DNA of 64,000 nt from Chloroflexota bacterium (lineage in GTDB: Bacteria; Chloroflexota; Dehalococcoidia; DSTF01; RBG-16-68-14): NCBI GenBank assembly GCA_003228685.1, contig QIFC01000078.1, positions 1 to 64,000 of the forward strand. The letters are read 5' to 3'. Below the pieces are notes generated by a model that saw nothing but the letters and a program-made list of their open reading frames with translations, ran no database searches and had not been told where the DNA came from. Every line of letters begins with the position of its first letter. Within the stretch, counting starts at the first letter, position 1. The translations under genes were made by a program, and so were the position numbers. This document shows positions 17,923 to 25,745 of this stretch, piece after piece.

Positions 17923-19188
17923 GTGAAGCTTCACTTCTTCCATCTTATGCCGTACCGGTTCCTACCCGACGACTTCACCGAGAAGCATCGGAGCGTCTGG
18001 GTTGACGTGGACAGCGAACTCTTCGACCCGGTAAAGGGGCACGAACTCTACAACGAGAACCTCGACGAGTTGGAGTACGCGTCCGAACTTGGATTCGATG
18101 GCATTTGCGTCAACGAACACCACCAGAACGCCTACGGCCTAATGCCGTCGCCAAACCTGATGGCAGCCGCGCTGGCTCGCCGCACCGAGAAGTCAGCCCT
18201 CGTCGTGCTTGGTAACAGCCTCGCCCTCTACAATCCGCCGACACGCGTCGCCGAGGAATTCGCCATGCTGGATTGCCTCTCAGGCGGCCGCCTGGTCGCC
18301 GGCTTTCCGGTCGGCACATCCATGGACACGAACTTCTGCTACGGGCAGACGCCGGCTACCCTGCGCGAAAAATACCAAGAGGCGCACGACCTCGTGATGC
18401 AGGCCTGGACCCGGCCTGAGGTCTTCTCCTTCAACGGCAAGTACACACAGCTCCGCTACGTCAACGTCTGGCCCCGCCCCATCCAACAGCCGCACCCGCC
18501 TATCTGGATTCCCGGCGGCGGCAGCGTCGAGACCTGGGAGTGGGTCGTGCGCAACAATTACATGTACTGCTACCTGAGCTATTTCGGCCACCAGCGAGGA
18601 CTCAACGTCATGAAAGGCTACTGGGACGAAGTAGAACGCCAGGGTAAAGAGAGGAACCCGTTCCGGGCGGGGTTCCTCCAATTCATCGCCGTCTCAGAGA
18701 GCGACGAGCAAGCGGAGAAGGACTACGCTGAACACGCGGAGTACTTCTACAATCGCTGTCTCCGTGTCTATCCTGGGTTCGCGGACGCTCCCGGCTACCG
18801 CACCATGAAGACCGTCCGCGCCGGCCTCCGCGCCCAGTTCGAGCGCCAGACTTCCCAGGCCGCGGCGGGCGCCCTCACCTGGAAGAACTTCGTCGACCAG
18901 GGGTACATTCTCGCTGGCTCACCGGAGTCCGTCGCGCAACAGCTGGAGGAGGCTGCCAGAGCACTCAACGTGGGCCACATGATGGTCCTGCTCCAGTTCG
19001 GCAGCATGCCGCCGGAACTCGTGCGCAAGAACACCGAACTCTTCGCCAAGGAAGTCATGCCGCGCGTCCGCCCCGTCTTCGACGAATACCAGGATGACTG
19101 GTGGATCAATCCGTTGCCTGAAGCAAGCCGCATGGCCCCGGGCGCGATATCGCTGCCGGCGAGCGCCCCAGCAGGAGGCGGTGCGTAA
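17923..19188 (+). CDS. LLM class (luciferase-like) flavin-dependent oxidoreductase
   Basis: 421 residues. TIM-barrel flavoenzyme using reduced FMN (or F420) to oxygenate or oxidise organic substrates. Family marks include GFDGICVNEHHQNAYGL near residue 57, RVAEEFAMLDCLSGGRLVAG near 109 and HPPIWIPGGGS near 192. Start: GTG at 17923 has AGGAGG at 17911-17916, six bases away; the frame stays open upstream to 17800 but without a ribosome site. Its stop overlaps the ATG of a hydrolase (TAATG), so the pair probably act in one pathway. Related flavin monooxygenases are multiplied in SAR202-type Chloroflexota, where they are proposed to attack recalcitrant organic matter; the substrate here is unknown. 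Confidence 0.85.
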   Translation: MKLHFFHLMPYRFLPDDFTEKHRSVWVDVDSELFDPVKGHELYNENLDELEYASELGFDGICVNEHHQNAYGLMPSPNLMAAALARRTEKSALVVLGNSLALYNPPTRVAEEFAMLDCLSGGRLVAGFPVGTSMDTNFCYGQTPATLREKYQEAHDLVMQAWTRPEVFSFNGKYTQLRYVNVWPRPIQQPHPPIWIPGGGSVETWEWVVRNNYMYCYLSYFGHQRGLNVMKGYWDEVERQGKERNPFRAGFLQFIAVSESDEQAEKDYAEHAEYFYNRCLRVYPGFADAPGYRTMKTVRAGLRAQFERQTSQAAAGALTWKNFVDQGYILAGSPESVAQQLEEAARALNVGHMMVLLQFGSMPPELVRKNTELFAKEVMPRVRPVFDEYQDDWWINPLPEASRMAPGAISLPASAPAGGGA

Positions 19189-19970
19189 TGGAGTCGCGCA
19201 CCGTCTCGGTGCGGAAGGGGCTGTTTAGCGTAGAGCTGCGACAGGGCGGCTCCGCCGAACCGCTGCTCTTCCTTCACGGCTCCGGCGGCGTCCGCGAAGG
19301 CCGATACCTGGACATGCTCGCCGAACACTTTACCGTCTACGCACCGTCCCATCCCGGCTTCGGCGAGTCGGACGGTCTCGACCACATCGACGACATCATC
19401 GACCTCGCCCTCTTCTATCACGACCTCATGGATGAACTAGAGTTGGAGTCGGCGCATCTCCTTGGTCACTCGCTGGGAGGCATGCTCGCTGCGGAAATGG
19501 CTGCGCTCTGCTCCCACCGCGTCCGCAAGCTTGTCCTCGCCAACCCTGTCGGCCTCTGGCGCGACGACGAGCCGGTCGTCGACTTCTTCGCGCTCACGCC
19601 TCCCGAATACCTGCGGCACGTGCTGCACGATGTCGATTCCGCTGCCGCCAAGCAGGCCTTCGGAGCGCCGGAGTCGCAAGAAGAAGTCATGGAAGCGATG
19701 TACCAGCGCTTGCAGTCGTTTAGCGCTGCCGGCAAGTTCTTGTGGCCCATTCCTGACAAGGGCCTCAAACGGCGCATCCATCGCATCAAGGCGCCAACCC
19801 TCATCGTATGGGGCGAGTCTGACCGGCTCGTGCCGGCCAGCTACGCCCAGGACTTCCAGTCTAAGATCGCCGGTTCCCAAGTCACGATTCTCTCCGAATG
19901 CGCGCACATGCCGATGATCGAAAAGCCCGACGAGTTCGTCTCCCTCGTGACCGGCTTCCTTAGCGCCTAG
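19188..19970 (+). CDS. Alpha/beta fold hydrolase
   Basis: 260 residues. Oxyanion-hole block FLHGSGGVREGRY, nucleophile elbow GHSLGG (Ser about residue 93), acid near WGESDRLVPA and histidine in ECAHMPMIEKP complete a Ser-Asp-His triad. It is translationally coupled to the flavin oxidoreductase and ends just before a hairpin terminator, so the two form a bicistronic unit. This pairing suggests hydrolysis of an ester or C-C bond produced by the oxygenase, which is inference. Confidence 0.82.
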   Translation: MESRTVSVRKGLFSVELRQGGSAEPLLFLHGSGGVREGRYLDMLAEHFTVYAPSHPGFGESDGLDHIDDIIDLALFYHDLMDELELESAHLLGHSLGGMLAAEMAALCSHRVRKLVLANPVGLWRDDEPVVDFFALTPPEYLRHVLHDVDSAAAKQAFGAPESQEEVMEAMYQRLQSFSAAGKFLWPIPDKGLKRRIHRIKAPTLIVWGESDRLVPASYAQDFQSKIAGSQVTILSECAHMPMIEKPDEFVSLVTGFLSA

Positions 19971-19994
19971 CCGGTTCGGCTTTGGAGACGCAAC

Positions 19995-20024
19995 GAACGC
20001 ACCTACAAGGGTGCGTTCTTCTTG
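19995..20024. terminator. Hairpin terminator between convergent operons
   Basis: Perfect nine-base arms GAACGCACC (19995-20003) and GGTGCGTTC (20010-20018) with a six-base loop, followed on the plus strand by TTCTTGTCT. It lies between the hydrolase stop (19970) and the convergent permease stop (20044) and may serve both directions. Confidence 0.75.
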
Positions 20025-20043
20025 TCTGCCGCTGACGTCTGGT

Positions 20044-20961
20044 CTAGAGGCGGCCGCGAAGCCTCGGGTCGAAGATGTCGCGCAGGCCGTCGCCCAACAG
20101 ATTGAAACCCAAGACCGTCAGTGTGATCGCAAGGCCTGGGAAGAACGCCCACCAGATGTGAACCGGGAAGCTGTTCCGCGCTCGGCTCACGTCCTTGCCC
20201 CACGTGACCGCGGGCGAGCCCAGGAACTCTTGGCCCTCCGGGATGCCCAGCCCCAGGAAGGCAAGAGCTGCCTCGGCGAGAATCGCCGTGCCGAGCAGCG
20301 TCGTCGCGATGACGATCGAGAGCGCCGCAATGTTGGGCGCAATATGGACGAACAAGATCCTGGGAGTCGAAGCCCCCAGGGCTCTGGCCGCCTCCACATA
20401 TTGATTGTTGCGCTCCGATAGCACCGCCCCCCGCACGATTCGTGTGATAGGGAAGATAATCGCGATCCCAATCGCGATGATGAGCGTCTGAACGGACGGG
20501 CCCAGCACCTGGCGGAGGATTAGCAACAGCAACAGCGCCGGAAACGCGATCGCGAGGTCGACTGTGCGCTGAACCATGGTGTCCACGATGCCCCCCGCGT
20601 ACCCAGACGAAATGCCCATGACAGTGCCGATGACCGTCCCGAAGATCACAGCCGAAAAGCCAACGATGAGCGAGATCCGCGCGCCAAACACCACGCGGCT
20701 GAACATATCGCGGCCAAGGTCCTCAGTCCCAAACAGATGGCCCCATGTCGGGTCGGCGTTCCGCGGCCCTGTCGCAAGCTCGTCCGGCGGGTAGGGAGCG
20801 ATCAAGGGCGCGAATATGGCGGCAATCGCCAGCACCAGCACTACTAGCACACCGAAGAAGGCCAGCGGGTTATCTCGGATCAGCAGACCTGTGCGTCGCC
20901 AGGCGCCCACCTTTGGCTGGAGTTCGAACGCATCGGTCAGCGTCGCTGAAGTTGCCTCCAT
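20044..20961 (-). CDS. ABC transporter permease, OppC/DppC type
   Basis: 305 residues with about six membrane helices. The N-terminal OppC_N segment (LLIRDNPLAFFGVLVVLV) is followed by the inner-membrane component domain; the ATPase-contact loop is EAARALGASTPRILFVHIAPN. The C-terminal GLRDIFDPRLRG is typical of DppC. It forms the channel with the DppB-type permease two bases upstream and the binding protein beyond. No ATPase (DppD/F type) genes follow: the next genes are an unrelated terminator and convergent hydrolase, so ATPases must be encoded elsewhere. Confidence 0.9.
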   Translation of the reverse strand: MEATSATLTDAFELQPKVGAWRRTGLLIRDNPLAFFGVLVVLVLAIAAIFAPLIAPYPPDELATGPRNADPTWGHLFGTEDLGRDMFSRVVFGARISLIVGFSAVIFGTVIGTVMGISSGYAGGIVDTMVQRTVDLAIAFPALLLLLILRQVLGPSVQTLIIAIGIAIIFPITRIVRGAVLSERNNQYVEAARALGASTPRILFVHIAPNIAALSIVIATTLLGTAILAEAALAFLGLGIPEGQEFLGSPAVTWGKDVSRARNSFPVHIWWAFFPGLAITLTVLGFNLLGDGLRDIFDPRLRGRL

Positions 20962-20963
20962 CG

Positions 20964-21959
20964 CTATGAGTACCTAATCCGGGGGTCTAGCCACGCGTAA
21001 AGTATATCAACCATCAGGTTGAGCATGATTACGATGGCTCCGATGTAGACCGTTAACGTCTGCACCACCTGGTAGTCCTTGCGAACCAGCGCCCCCAGGA
21101 AGTAGAAGCCCACTCCCTGGATGTTGAACACGGTCTCGACAATGACCGCGCCGCCGAGCAGGCCTGCGATCTGGAGCCCGAGCACCGTCACCACGGGGAT
21201 CACGGAGTTCTTCAGAGCGTGCCTGCCAATCACGATCCGTTCTTTCAGACCTTTCGATCGCGCCGTGCGGATGAAGTCCTGGCGCATCACCTCAAGCATC
21301 GAGGACCGCGTCAGTCGCATCACGCCGGCGGCGGACACCGCACCCAGCACCAGCGCCGGCGGGACGAATTGGCGCAAGTTGTCCCACGGATTGTCGAAGA
21401 ACGAAATCGTTTTGATGAGCGGCGGGGCGTAGCCCCACATCTGGATCGGGATCAGTATCACGAGCGTCGCCAGCCAGAAATTGGGTATGGCAAGGCCTAA
21501 GATCGCCCCCAGACGCACGCCGTAGTCGGTTGGCGAGTTTCTATAGACAGCCGAGATGATCCCGAACGGCACGCCCAACAAGACCGTGACGATGATCGTG
21601 ATGATCAGTAGCTCGACCGTGGCGGGAAGCCTGGCTTTCAGTTCGTCGCCGACGGGCTCTTGGTTCCAATCGAGGCCCAGGCTGCCGGAGAACAGCTCCT
21701 GGATCCAAGTCCAGTACTGGTTCGTTCCGTTGAAGCTGACTACCGGCGCCGAACTCTCGATCGAGATCGGGAAGTACGGGTTATTGAGCCCCAAATCCTC
21801 CCGGATCGCCTCCAGTCGTTCCTCGGTGCAACCTAGCCCGCATTTGATGATTGCGGGGTCGGCCCCCGGAGCGATCCGGAGGAGGATGAACACGGCGACG
21901 GAGAGGACGACGAGGAGGACGCCTCCTTGCAGCAGCCGCCGGATCACATAATCTCGCAC
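20964..21959 (-). CDS. ABC transporter permease, OppB/DppB type
   Basis: 331 residues. N-terminal MRDYVIRRLLQGGVLLVVLS, a periplasmic loop, then five helices with the ATPase-contact motif IRTARSKGLKERIVIGRHAL and the C-terminal LNLMVDILYAWLDPRIRYS, all characteristic of DppB/NikB proteins. It pairs with the adjacent DppC-type permease. An insertion of about 40 residues in the first loop (IESSAPVVSFNGTNQYWTW) is within family variation. Substrate class is oligopeptide/nickel/opine-type but cannot be pinned down. Confidence 0.9.
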   Translation of the reverse strand: MRDYVIRRLLQGGVLLVVLSVAVFILLRIAPGADPAIIKCGLGCTEERLEAIREDLGLNNPYFPISIESSAPVVSFNGTNQYWTWIQELFSGSLGLDWNQEPVGDELKARLPATVELLIITIIVTVLLGVPFGIISAVYRNSPTDYGVRLGAILGLAIPNFWLATLVILIPIQMWGYAPPLIKTISFFDNPWDNLRQFVPPALVLGAVSAAGVMRLTRSSMLEVMRQDFIRTARSKGLKERIVIGRHALKNSVIPVVTVLGLQIAGLLGGAVIVETVFNIQGVGFYFLGALVRKDYQVVQTLTVYIGAIVIMLNLMVDILYAWLDPRIRYS

Positions 21960-21968
21960 GCGGTCTGC

Positions 21969-23669
21969 CTATGCCTTGTCCAGCCACATTTCGTTCGTCA
22001 GAAACAGGCCGGTACCCCCCAACCCCTGCGGGATGTTCTTTACGTAGGGCTGGTACATCGTGAAGCCCGTCCAACTCATGATGGGCAGGAAGGCGGGTCC
22101 CTTATCATAGATGACGCGCTGCGCGCTCAGCACCGCTTCTATCTGCGCTTCTGCGTCGGTCTCTCTCTTCGAGGCCAGGATCGCCTCCTCAACCTCTGGG
22201 AAGATCGAGCCGATGCCGATGGCGAAGTTGCCATCACCCTGCGGTCCCAGGGCAGCATGCCAGTCCAGGGGAATCTCCGCCGTCTCGTAGATCTGGTTTA
22301 GTGACAACGACGCGTCGTAGCTCACGGTCGTGTAGTTCCCAAGCCACGTCGTGAAGTCCTGCGGCTCCTCCTGAACGTTGAAGCCCGCGTCCGCCATCTG
22401 CTTGAGGAAGATCGGCAGGTGCTTGTCATGGAACTGGATGTCGCTCACCGGGTAGATCACCGGAATATCGATCGAGTCCGAGCCGGTGGCTGCCTGAATG
22501 AGCCTGCGTGACTCGGCCGGGTCGTATGGCTGTAGCTCTTCTAGCTCCTCTGGCGACAGGGCAAAGTCGCCCAGCGGCCAGTGGACGAGTCCGTTCGGCC
22601 GGCCGCCCCCCTCGCCAACGACAAGGTCGACGAACTCCTGGCGGTTCAGGGCGAACAGCGCCGCCTTGCGGATGCGGTCGTCCGTCCACGGCTCCCGTGT
22701 GGGGTTCATGGTGAAGGAGATGAACGTGTTAGCTGGGTTTTCCGTGACAAAGAAATCGGGGTTTTCGGATAGCAGACCATCCGCCTCTTCCCGGTCTTCC
22801 GCCCCGTAGTTGTCGATCTGGCCATCAATGAAGGCGGCCCTTCGCGGCTGGCGATCGGAGATGCGTACCGCCTCTACCGTGTCTATGTACGGCAGCGTGT
22901 CGCCGTTTTCCGCCTTCCTGTAGTAGTTCGGGTTCCTCTGGACCACCATGCCGCCGGTGTTGGAGTAGGAACCCGGCTCAATCACCGCCCACGGGCCAGC
23001 GCCCACACCCTGATCGGTCAGGCTGATGTCCTGCTCGAAGAACTCCCTGGGCGGCATCGTCCCGCCCAGGGGCGCGCCGATGCGGAACAATGTGTACGCG
23101 TACGGTCCGGCCGTCTTCAACTCGAACGTCATGGCATCCGGCGCGCTGACGGAGTCCAGCCACTGAGTCGTAAATGAACGCTGCAAAGCGCTTTCGTCGG
23201 CCTCGATGCGGTCGAACCAAGCCATGGCATCCGCTGCGTCCATGTCGCGCTCCTCGATGCCAAGTGTGTTCGGCGCGATCTTCACGCCCGGCCGGATCGT
23301 GAACAGATACGTCTCCTCGTCCGGTTGCTCGACCTTCTCAGCCAGGTCGAAGTACGTGAAATCCGGCTGCAGCCGCGAGCGGTCAACAAGGACGTTGTAG
23401 ATCCTGGGGAAGATCCCAGGGCCAAGGCCGACACTCGTTACCGGGTCGATCGTCCCCCAGTCAGCAGCTATCGCGTAGGTGTACCGGCCACCAAAACGCG
23501 GCGCACCGGACGCTTCGGTTGGCGTGGCTCCCCCATCGGGGTCATCGTCGCCGCCCCCGCAGGCTGCCGCAATAGCAAGCCCGGCCGCGCTTACGCCCGT
23601 GACGGCCAGCATCTTGCGGCGTGTCAAGCGCTGTCGCCGGATCCTGTCCCAGTAGCTCTTGGTAGCCAT
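21969..23669 (-). CDS. Extracellular solute-binding protein (SBP_bac_5), Tat-type lipoprotein
   Basis: 566 residues. The N-terminus has a twin-arginine signal (LTRRKMLAV) followed by a lipobox with Cys in AIAAACGGG, so it is likely exported folded and lipid-anchored. The mature protein is a family-5 (DppA/OppA) binding protein, with the early marker VTSVGLGPGIFPRIYNVLVD and later YPVSDIQFHDKHLPIF. Start: ATG at 23669 with GGAGGAGG at about 23681-23690; upstream in-frame codons give a non-signal sequence. First gene of a three-gene operon with the two permeases. The neighbouring catabolic genes suggest uptake of small organic or peptide substrates. Confidence 0.9.
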   Translation of the reverse strand: MATKSYWDRIRRQRLTRRKMLAVTGVSAAGLAIAAACGGGDDDPDGGATPTEASGAPRFGGRYTYAIAADWGTIDPVTSVGLGPGIFPRIYNVLVDRSRLQPDFTYFDLAEKVEQPDEETYLFTIRPGVKIAPNTLGIEERDMDAADAMAWFDRIEADESALQRSFTTQWLDSVSAPDAMTFELKTAGPYAYTLFRIGAPLGGTMPPREFFEQDISLTDQGVGAGPWAVIEPGSYSNTGGMVVQRNPNYYRKAENGDTLPYIDTVEAVRISDRQPRRAAFIDGQIDNYGAEDREEADGLLSENPDFFVTENPANTFISFTMNPTREPWTDDRIRKAALFALNRQEFVDLVVGEGGGRPNGLVHWPLGDFALSPEELEELQPYDPAESRRLIQAATGSDSIDIPVIYPVSDIQFHDKHLPIFLKQMADAGFNVQEEPQDFTTWLGNYTTVSYDASLSLNQIYETAEIPLDWHAALGPQGDGNFAIGIGSIFPEVEEAILASKRETDAEAQIEAVLSAQRVIYDKGPAFLPIMSWTGFTMYQPYVKNIPQGLGGTGLFLTNEMWLDKA

Positions 23670-23932
23670 ATTGTGGTTCCCTCCTCCTGCAACGTCCCTC
23701 AGGTTGGCAGTGTCGGTCGACTGGGGCGGTGCGGGTTGTAGCACCAGACGGCATGCCGAGCCAACAGGCGCCGGCAATCAAGCGTCCAGTGGTACGTAAA
23801 CCCCACCTCGGGTGGCCACAGTGACCTCCCTCATGCCCCGTATCGTTACGCACCAGCCACCTGATGTCAAGAACCAAGATCACGACCCTGCTTGCGAGTC
23901 TAATTGGTCGGTGCTAGGCTGGCGCCTAGCGT

Positions 23933-24718
23933 ATGGCTTGGGCAAAGATCAACGGCATCCGCCTCTACTATCAAACGCAGGGCTCCGGGCCGGCCCTCGT
24001 GTTCGCTCACGGCGCCGGCGGCAACCACCTAAGCTGGTGGCAGCAGATGCCGGAGTTCGCGAAGCAGTACCGCTGCGTCACGTTCGACCACCGCGCCTTC
24101 GGGCGCACGAAGGACTCTCGCGACAAGCCGGGGCGGCGCATGTTCCACGATGATCTGCGCGAGCTGCTCGACCTGCTCGGGGTCGAACAGACGGCCGTCG
24201 TCGCCCAATCGATGGGCGGCCGGACGGCGGTCGGATTCGCGCTCCGCAACCCTGGCCGCGTCAGCGCCGTCGTCTTCGCCGGAACAACCGGAGGTGCGGT
24301 CAGCCAACACATCCGGGCGCTTCAGGAGACGCATCGGCAGAGCCCCATCGGACGCCAATCTCTCGCGCAGCGGGCATTCTCACCCAGCCTGCGCAACGAG
24401 CGGCCGGACCTCGCCTACCTCTATCGACAAATCGGACGCATGAACCCGCCCCGCCCGAAGGACTTCCTGGCGCCCATCCCCGGCTACATCGGCAGTTCAG
24501 CAAAACGGCTGGGGGAGCTGGAAATCCCGATCCTCTATCTCGTCGGTGAAGATGACCACATCACGCCGCGGCACATCGTCGAGCTGTCTCACAAAGAGGT
24601 GCCGGGCTCGCAGTTCGACGTCATCGCGGGCGCCGGGCACTCCGCCTACTTCGAGAAGGCGGACGCCTGGAACAGACGCGTGCTTCGTTTCCTCTCGGAG
24701 GCAGGCTGGGCGGGCTAG
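23933..24718 (+). CDS. Alpha/beta fold hydrolase
   Basis: 261 residues. HG motif VFAHGAGGNHLSWW, nucleophile elbow QSMGGR (Ser about residue 93), acid in VGEDDHITP and histidine in GAGHSAYFEKA give a full triad. A 6-base inverted repeat (GCTAGG/CCTAGC, 23913-23930) ends two bases before the ATG where a ribosome site would be expected; no Shine-Dalgarno is visible. The stop is the CTAG shared with the convergent SDR gene. Substrate unknown; proximity to the transporter and the SDR suggests catabolism. Confidence 0.82.
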   Translation: MAWAKINGIRLYYQTQGSGPALVFAHGAGGNHLSWWQQMPEFAKQYRCVTFDHRAFGRTKDSRDKPGRRMFHDDLRELLDLLGVEQTAVVAQSMGGRTAVGFALRNPGRVSAVVFAGTTGGAVSQHIRALQETHRQSPIGRQSLAQRAFSPSLRNERPDLAYLYRQIGRMNPPRPKDFLAPIPGYIGSSAKRLGELEIPILYLVGEDDHITPRHIVELSHKEVPGSQFDVIAGAGHSAYFEKADAWNRRVLRFLSEAGWAG

Positions 24719-25479
24719 TTGCTGATCGAACTCCCGCCGTCGACGATAGTGGTCTGCCCCGTGACGAAGTCCGCGCCCTCGATGAAGCTGACCACTACCT
24801 GAGCAACGTCCTCCGGAGTGGAGACGCGGCCCAGCGGCGTCTGTTGGACCGTCCGCTGTTTGGCGGGCTCGAAGAAATCGCCGAGCCCCTGCTTCAGCCA
24901 ACGCGTATCGATGAAGCCTGGCGCAACGCAGTTGACGCGGACCTCTGGCGCCAGCACCCGGGCGAGCGCGATCGTCATGTTGATGAGGCCCGCCTTCGAG
25001 GCGGCGTAGGCGATCGAACTGCCCACAGCGCGGATGCCCGCGATCGATGCCACATTGACGATAGCGCCCTCGCCCGCCTCCTTCATCGCCGGCGCGACCG
25101 CTCTGGCACAGAAGAACGGTCCCTTCAGGTTCACCGCTAAGATCCGGTCCCAGTGTTCCTCTGCCATGCCCTCTAGGTCGGCGAAGTTCACGAACGCAGT
25201 CGTCGCCGCGTTGTTCACCAGCACGTCAACCGAGCCGAACGCATCACGCGCTCGAGCGACCATGTCTCGCACCTCGTCATCGCGAGAGACGTCAGCGCGA
25301 ACGAGCAGTGCCTTCGCGCCAGCCTGCTCCACCAGCGCGACGGCTTCCTTCGCGTCGTCCTCGGAGCGAGAGTAGTTGATGACAACGTTCGCGCCCCGTC
25401 CCGCCAGTTGCAACGCCGTCGCTCGTCCCACACCAACGGCGGAGCCCGTGACGATGGCAGTCTTGCCTTCTACGTTCAT
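24715..25479 (-). CDS. SDR family oxidoreductase (3-oxoacyl-ACP-reductase-like)
   Basis: 254 residues, classical SDR. Cofactor site VTGSAVGVGRA, NNAATTAF (NNAG-like), catalytic Ser in NVASIAGI, Tyr and Lys in YAASKAG, and the C-terminal GQTTIVDGGSSI. It reduces or oxidises a carbonyl or alcohol with NAD(P)(H). Many relatives are named FabG, but with no fatty-acid genes around this one it may be a catabolic dehydrogenase. An AGGAGG-like ribosome site (ctcct at about 25485-25490, reverse strand) precedes the ATG. Confidence 0.83.
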   Translation of the reverse strand: MNVEGKTAIVTGSAVGVGRATALQLAGRGANVVINYSRSEDDAKEAVALVEQAGAKALLVRADVSRDDEVRDMVARARDAFGSVDVLVNNAATTAFVNFADLEGMAEEHWDRILAVNLKGPFFCARAVAPAMKEAGEGAIVNVASIAGIRAVGSSIAYAASKAGLINMTIALARVLAPEVRVNCVAPGFIDTRWLKQGLGDFFEPAKQRTVQQTPLGRVSTPEDVAQVVVSFIEGADFVTGQTTIVDGGSSISN

Positions 25480-25565
25480 GGCACCTCCTAGCGATCAATC
25501 AGCGGCCAACCATATCGACCGCCCCTGCCATGCGTCAAGCTTTGCCTAGCCACTCTTGTGGAAAT

Positions 25566-25593
25566 TTGCGCAATCTCAGGAGTCTGTGATAAC
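25566..25593 (+). promoter_or_regulatory. Weak candidate promoter for the short hairpin RNA
   Basis: TTGCGC (25566-25571), 16-base spacer and GATAAC (25588-25593) would start a transcript near 25600, exactly where the first strong hairpin begins. Matches are imperfect. Confidence 0.35.
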
Positions 25594-25600
25594 GTAGTTA

Positions 25601-25662
25601 TGTGCGGGGACACCCCCGCACAGGCCTCGAGTAGCCGCCACTGCTCGGGGCCTCTTTCATTT
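25601..25662 (+). ncRNA. Candidate short RNA of two consecutive hairpins, the second terminator-like
   Basis: Hairpin 1 has nine-base perfect arms TGTGCGGGG (25601-25609) and CCCCGCACA (25614-25622) with a four-base loop. Hairpin 2 pairs 25622-25634 with 25641-25653 (13 pairs, two of them G-U) and is followed by CTCTTTCATTT, a terminator-like tail. The element lies between two divergent genes, where no terminator is needed for a known gene. A further promoter for rmlA lies downstream. It could be a small RNA or an attenuated leader. No known riboswitch or RNA family was recognised. Confidence 0.45.
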
Positions 25663-25680
25663 CCGGAATTCCCTAGCATG

Positions 25681-25709
25681 TTGCTGGGCGTAAGGCAGAG
25701 CGGTAGAAT
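25681..25709 (+). promoter_or_regulatory. Candidate sigma70-type promoter of rmlA-rmlB
   Basis: TTGCTG (25681-25686), 17-base spacer and TAGAAT (25704-25709), 36 bases before the rmlA start and downstream of the hairpin element. Confidence 0.55.
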
Positions 25710-25745
25710 CGCGTTCGTAACGGTGCGGCCAACTTGGGCCGTGGT

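Noticed and set aside
23913-23930. GCTAGG/CCTAGC inverted repeat just before the hydrolase ATG at 23933
   Set aside because: Only six-base arms; a near-identical stretch (CTGGCGCCTAGCG) also occurs by chance within coxF, so it is not claimed as a regulatory site.
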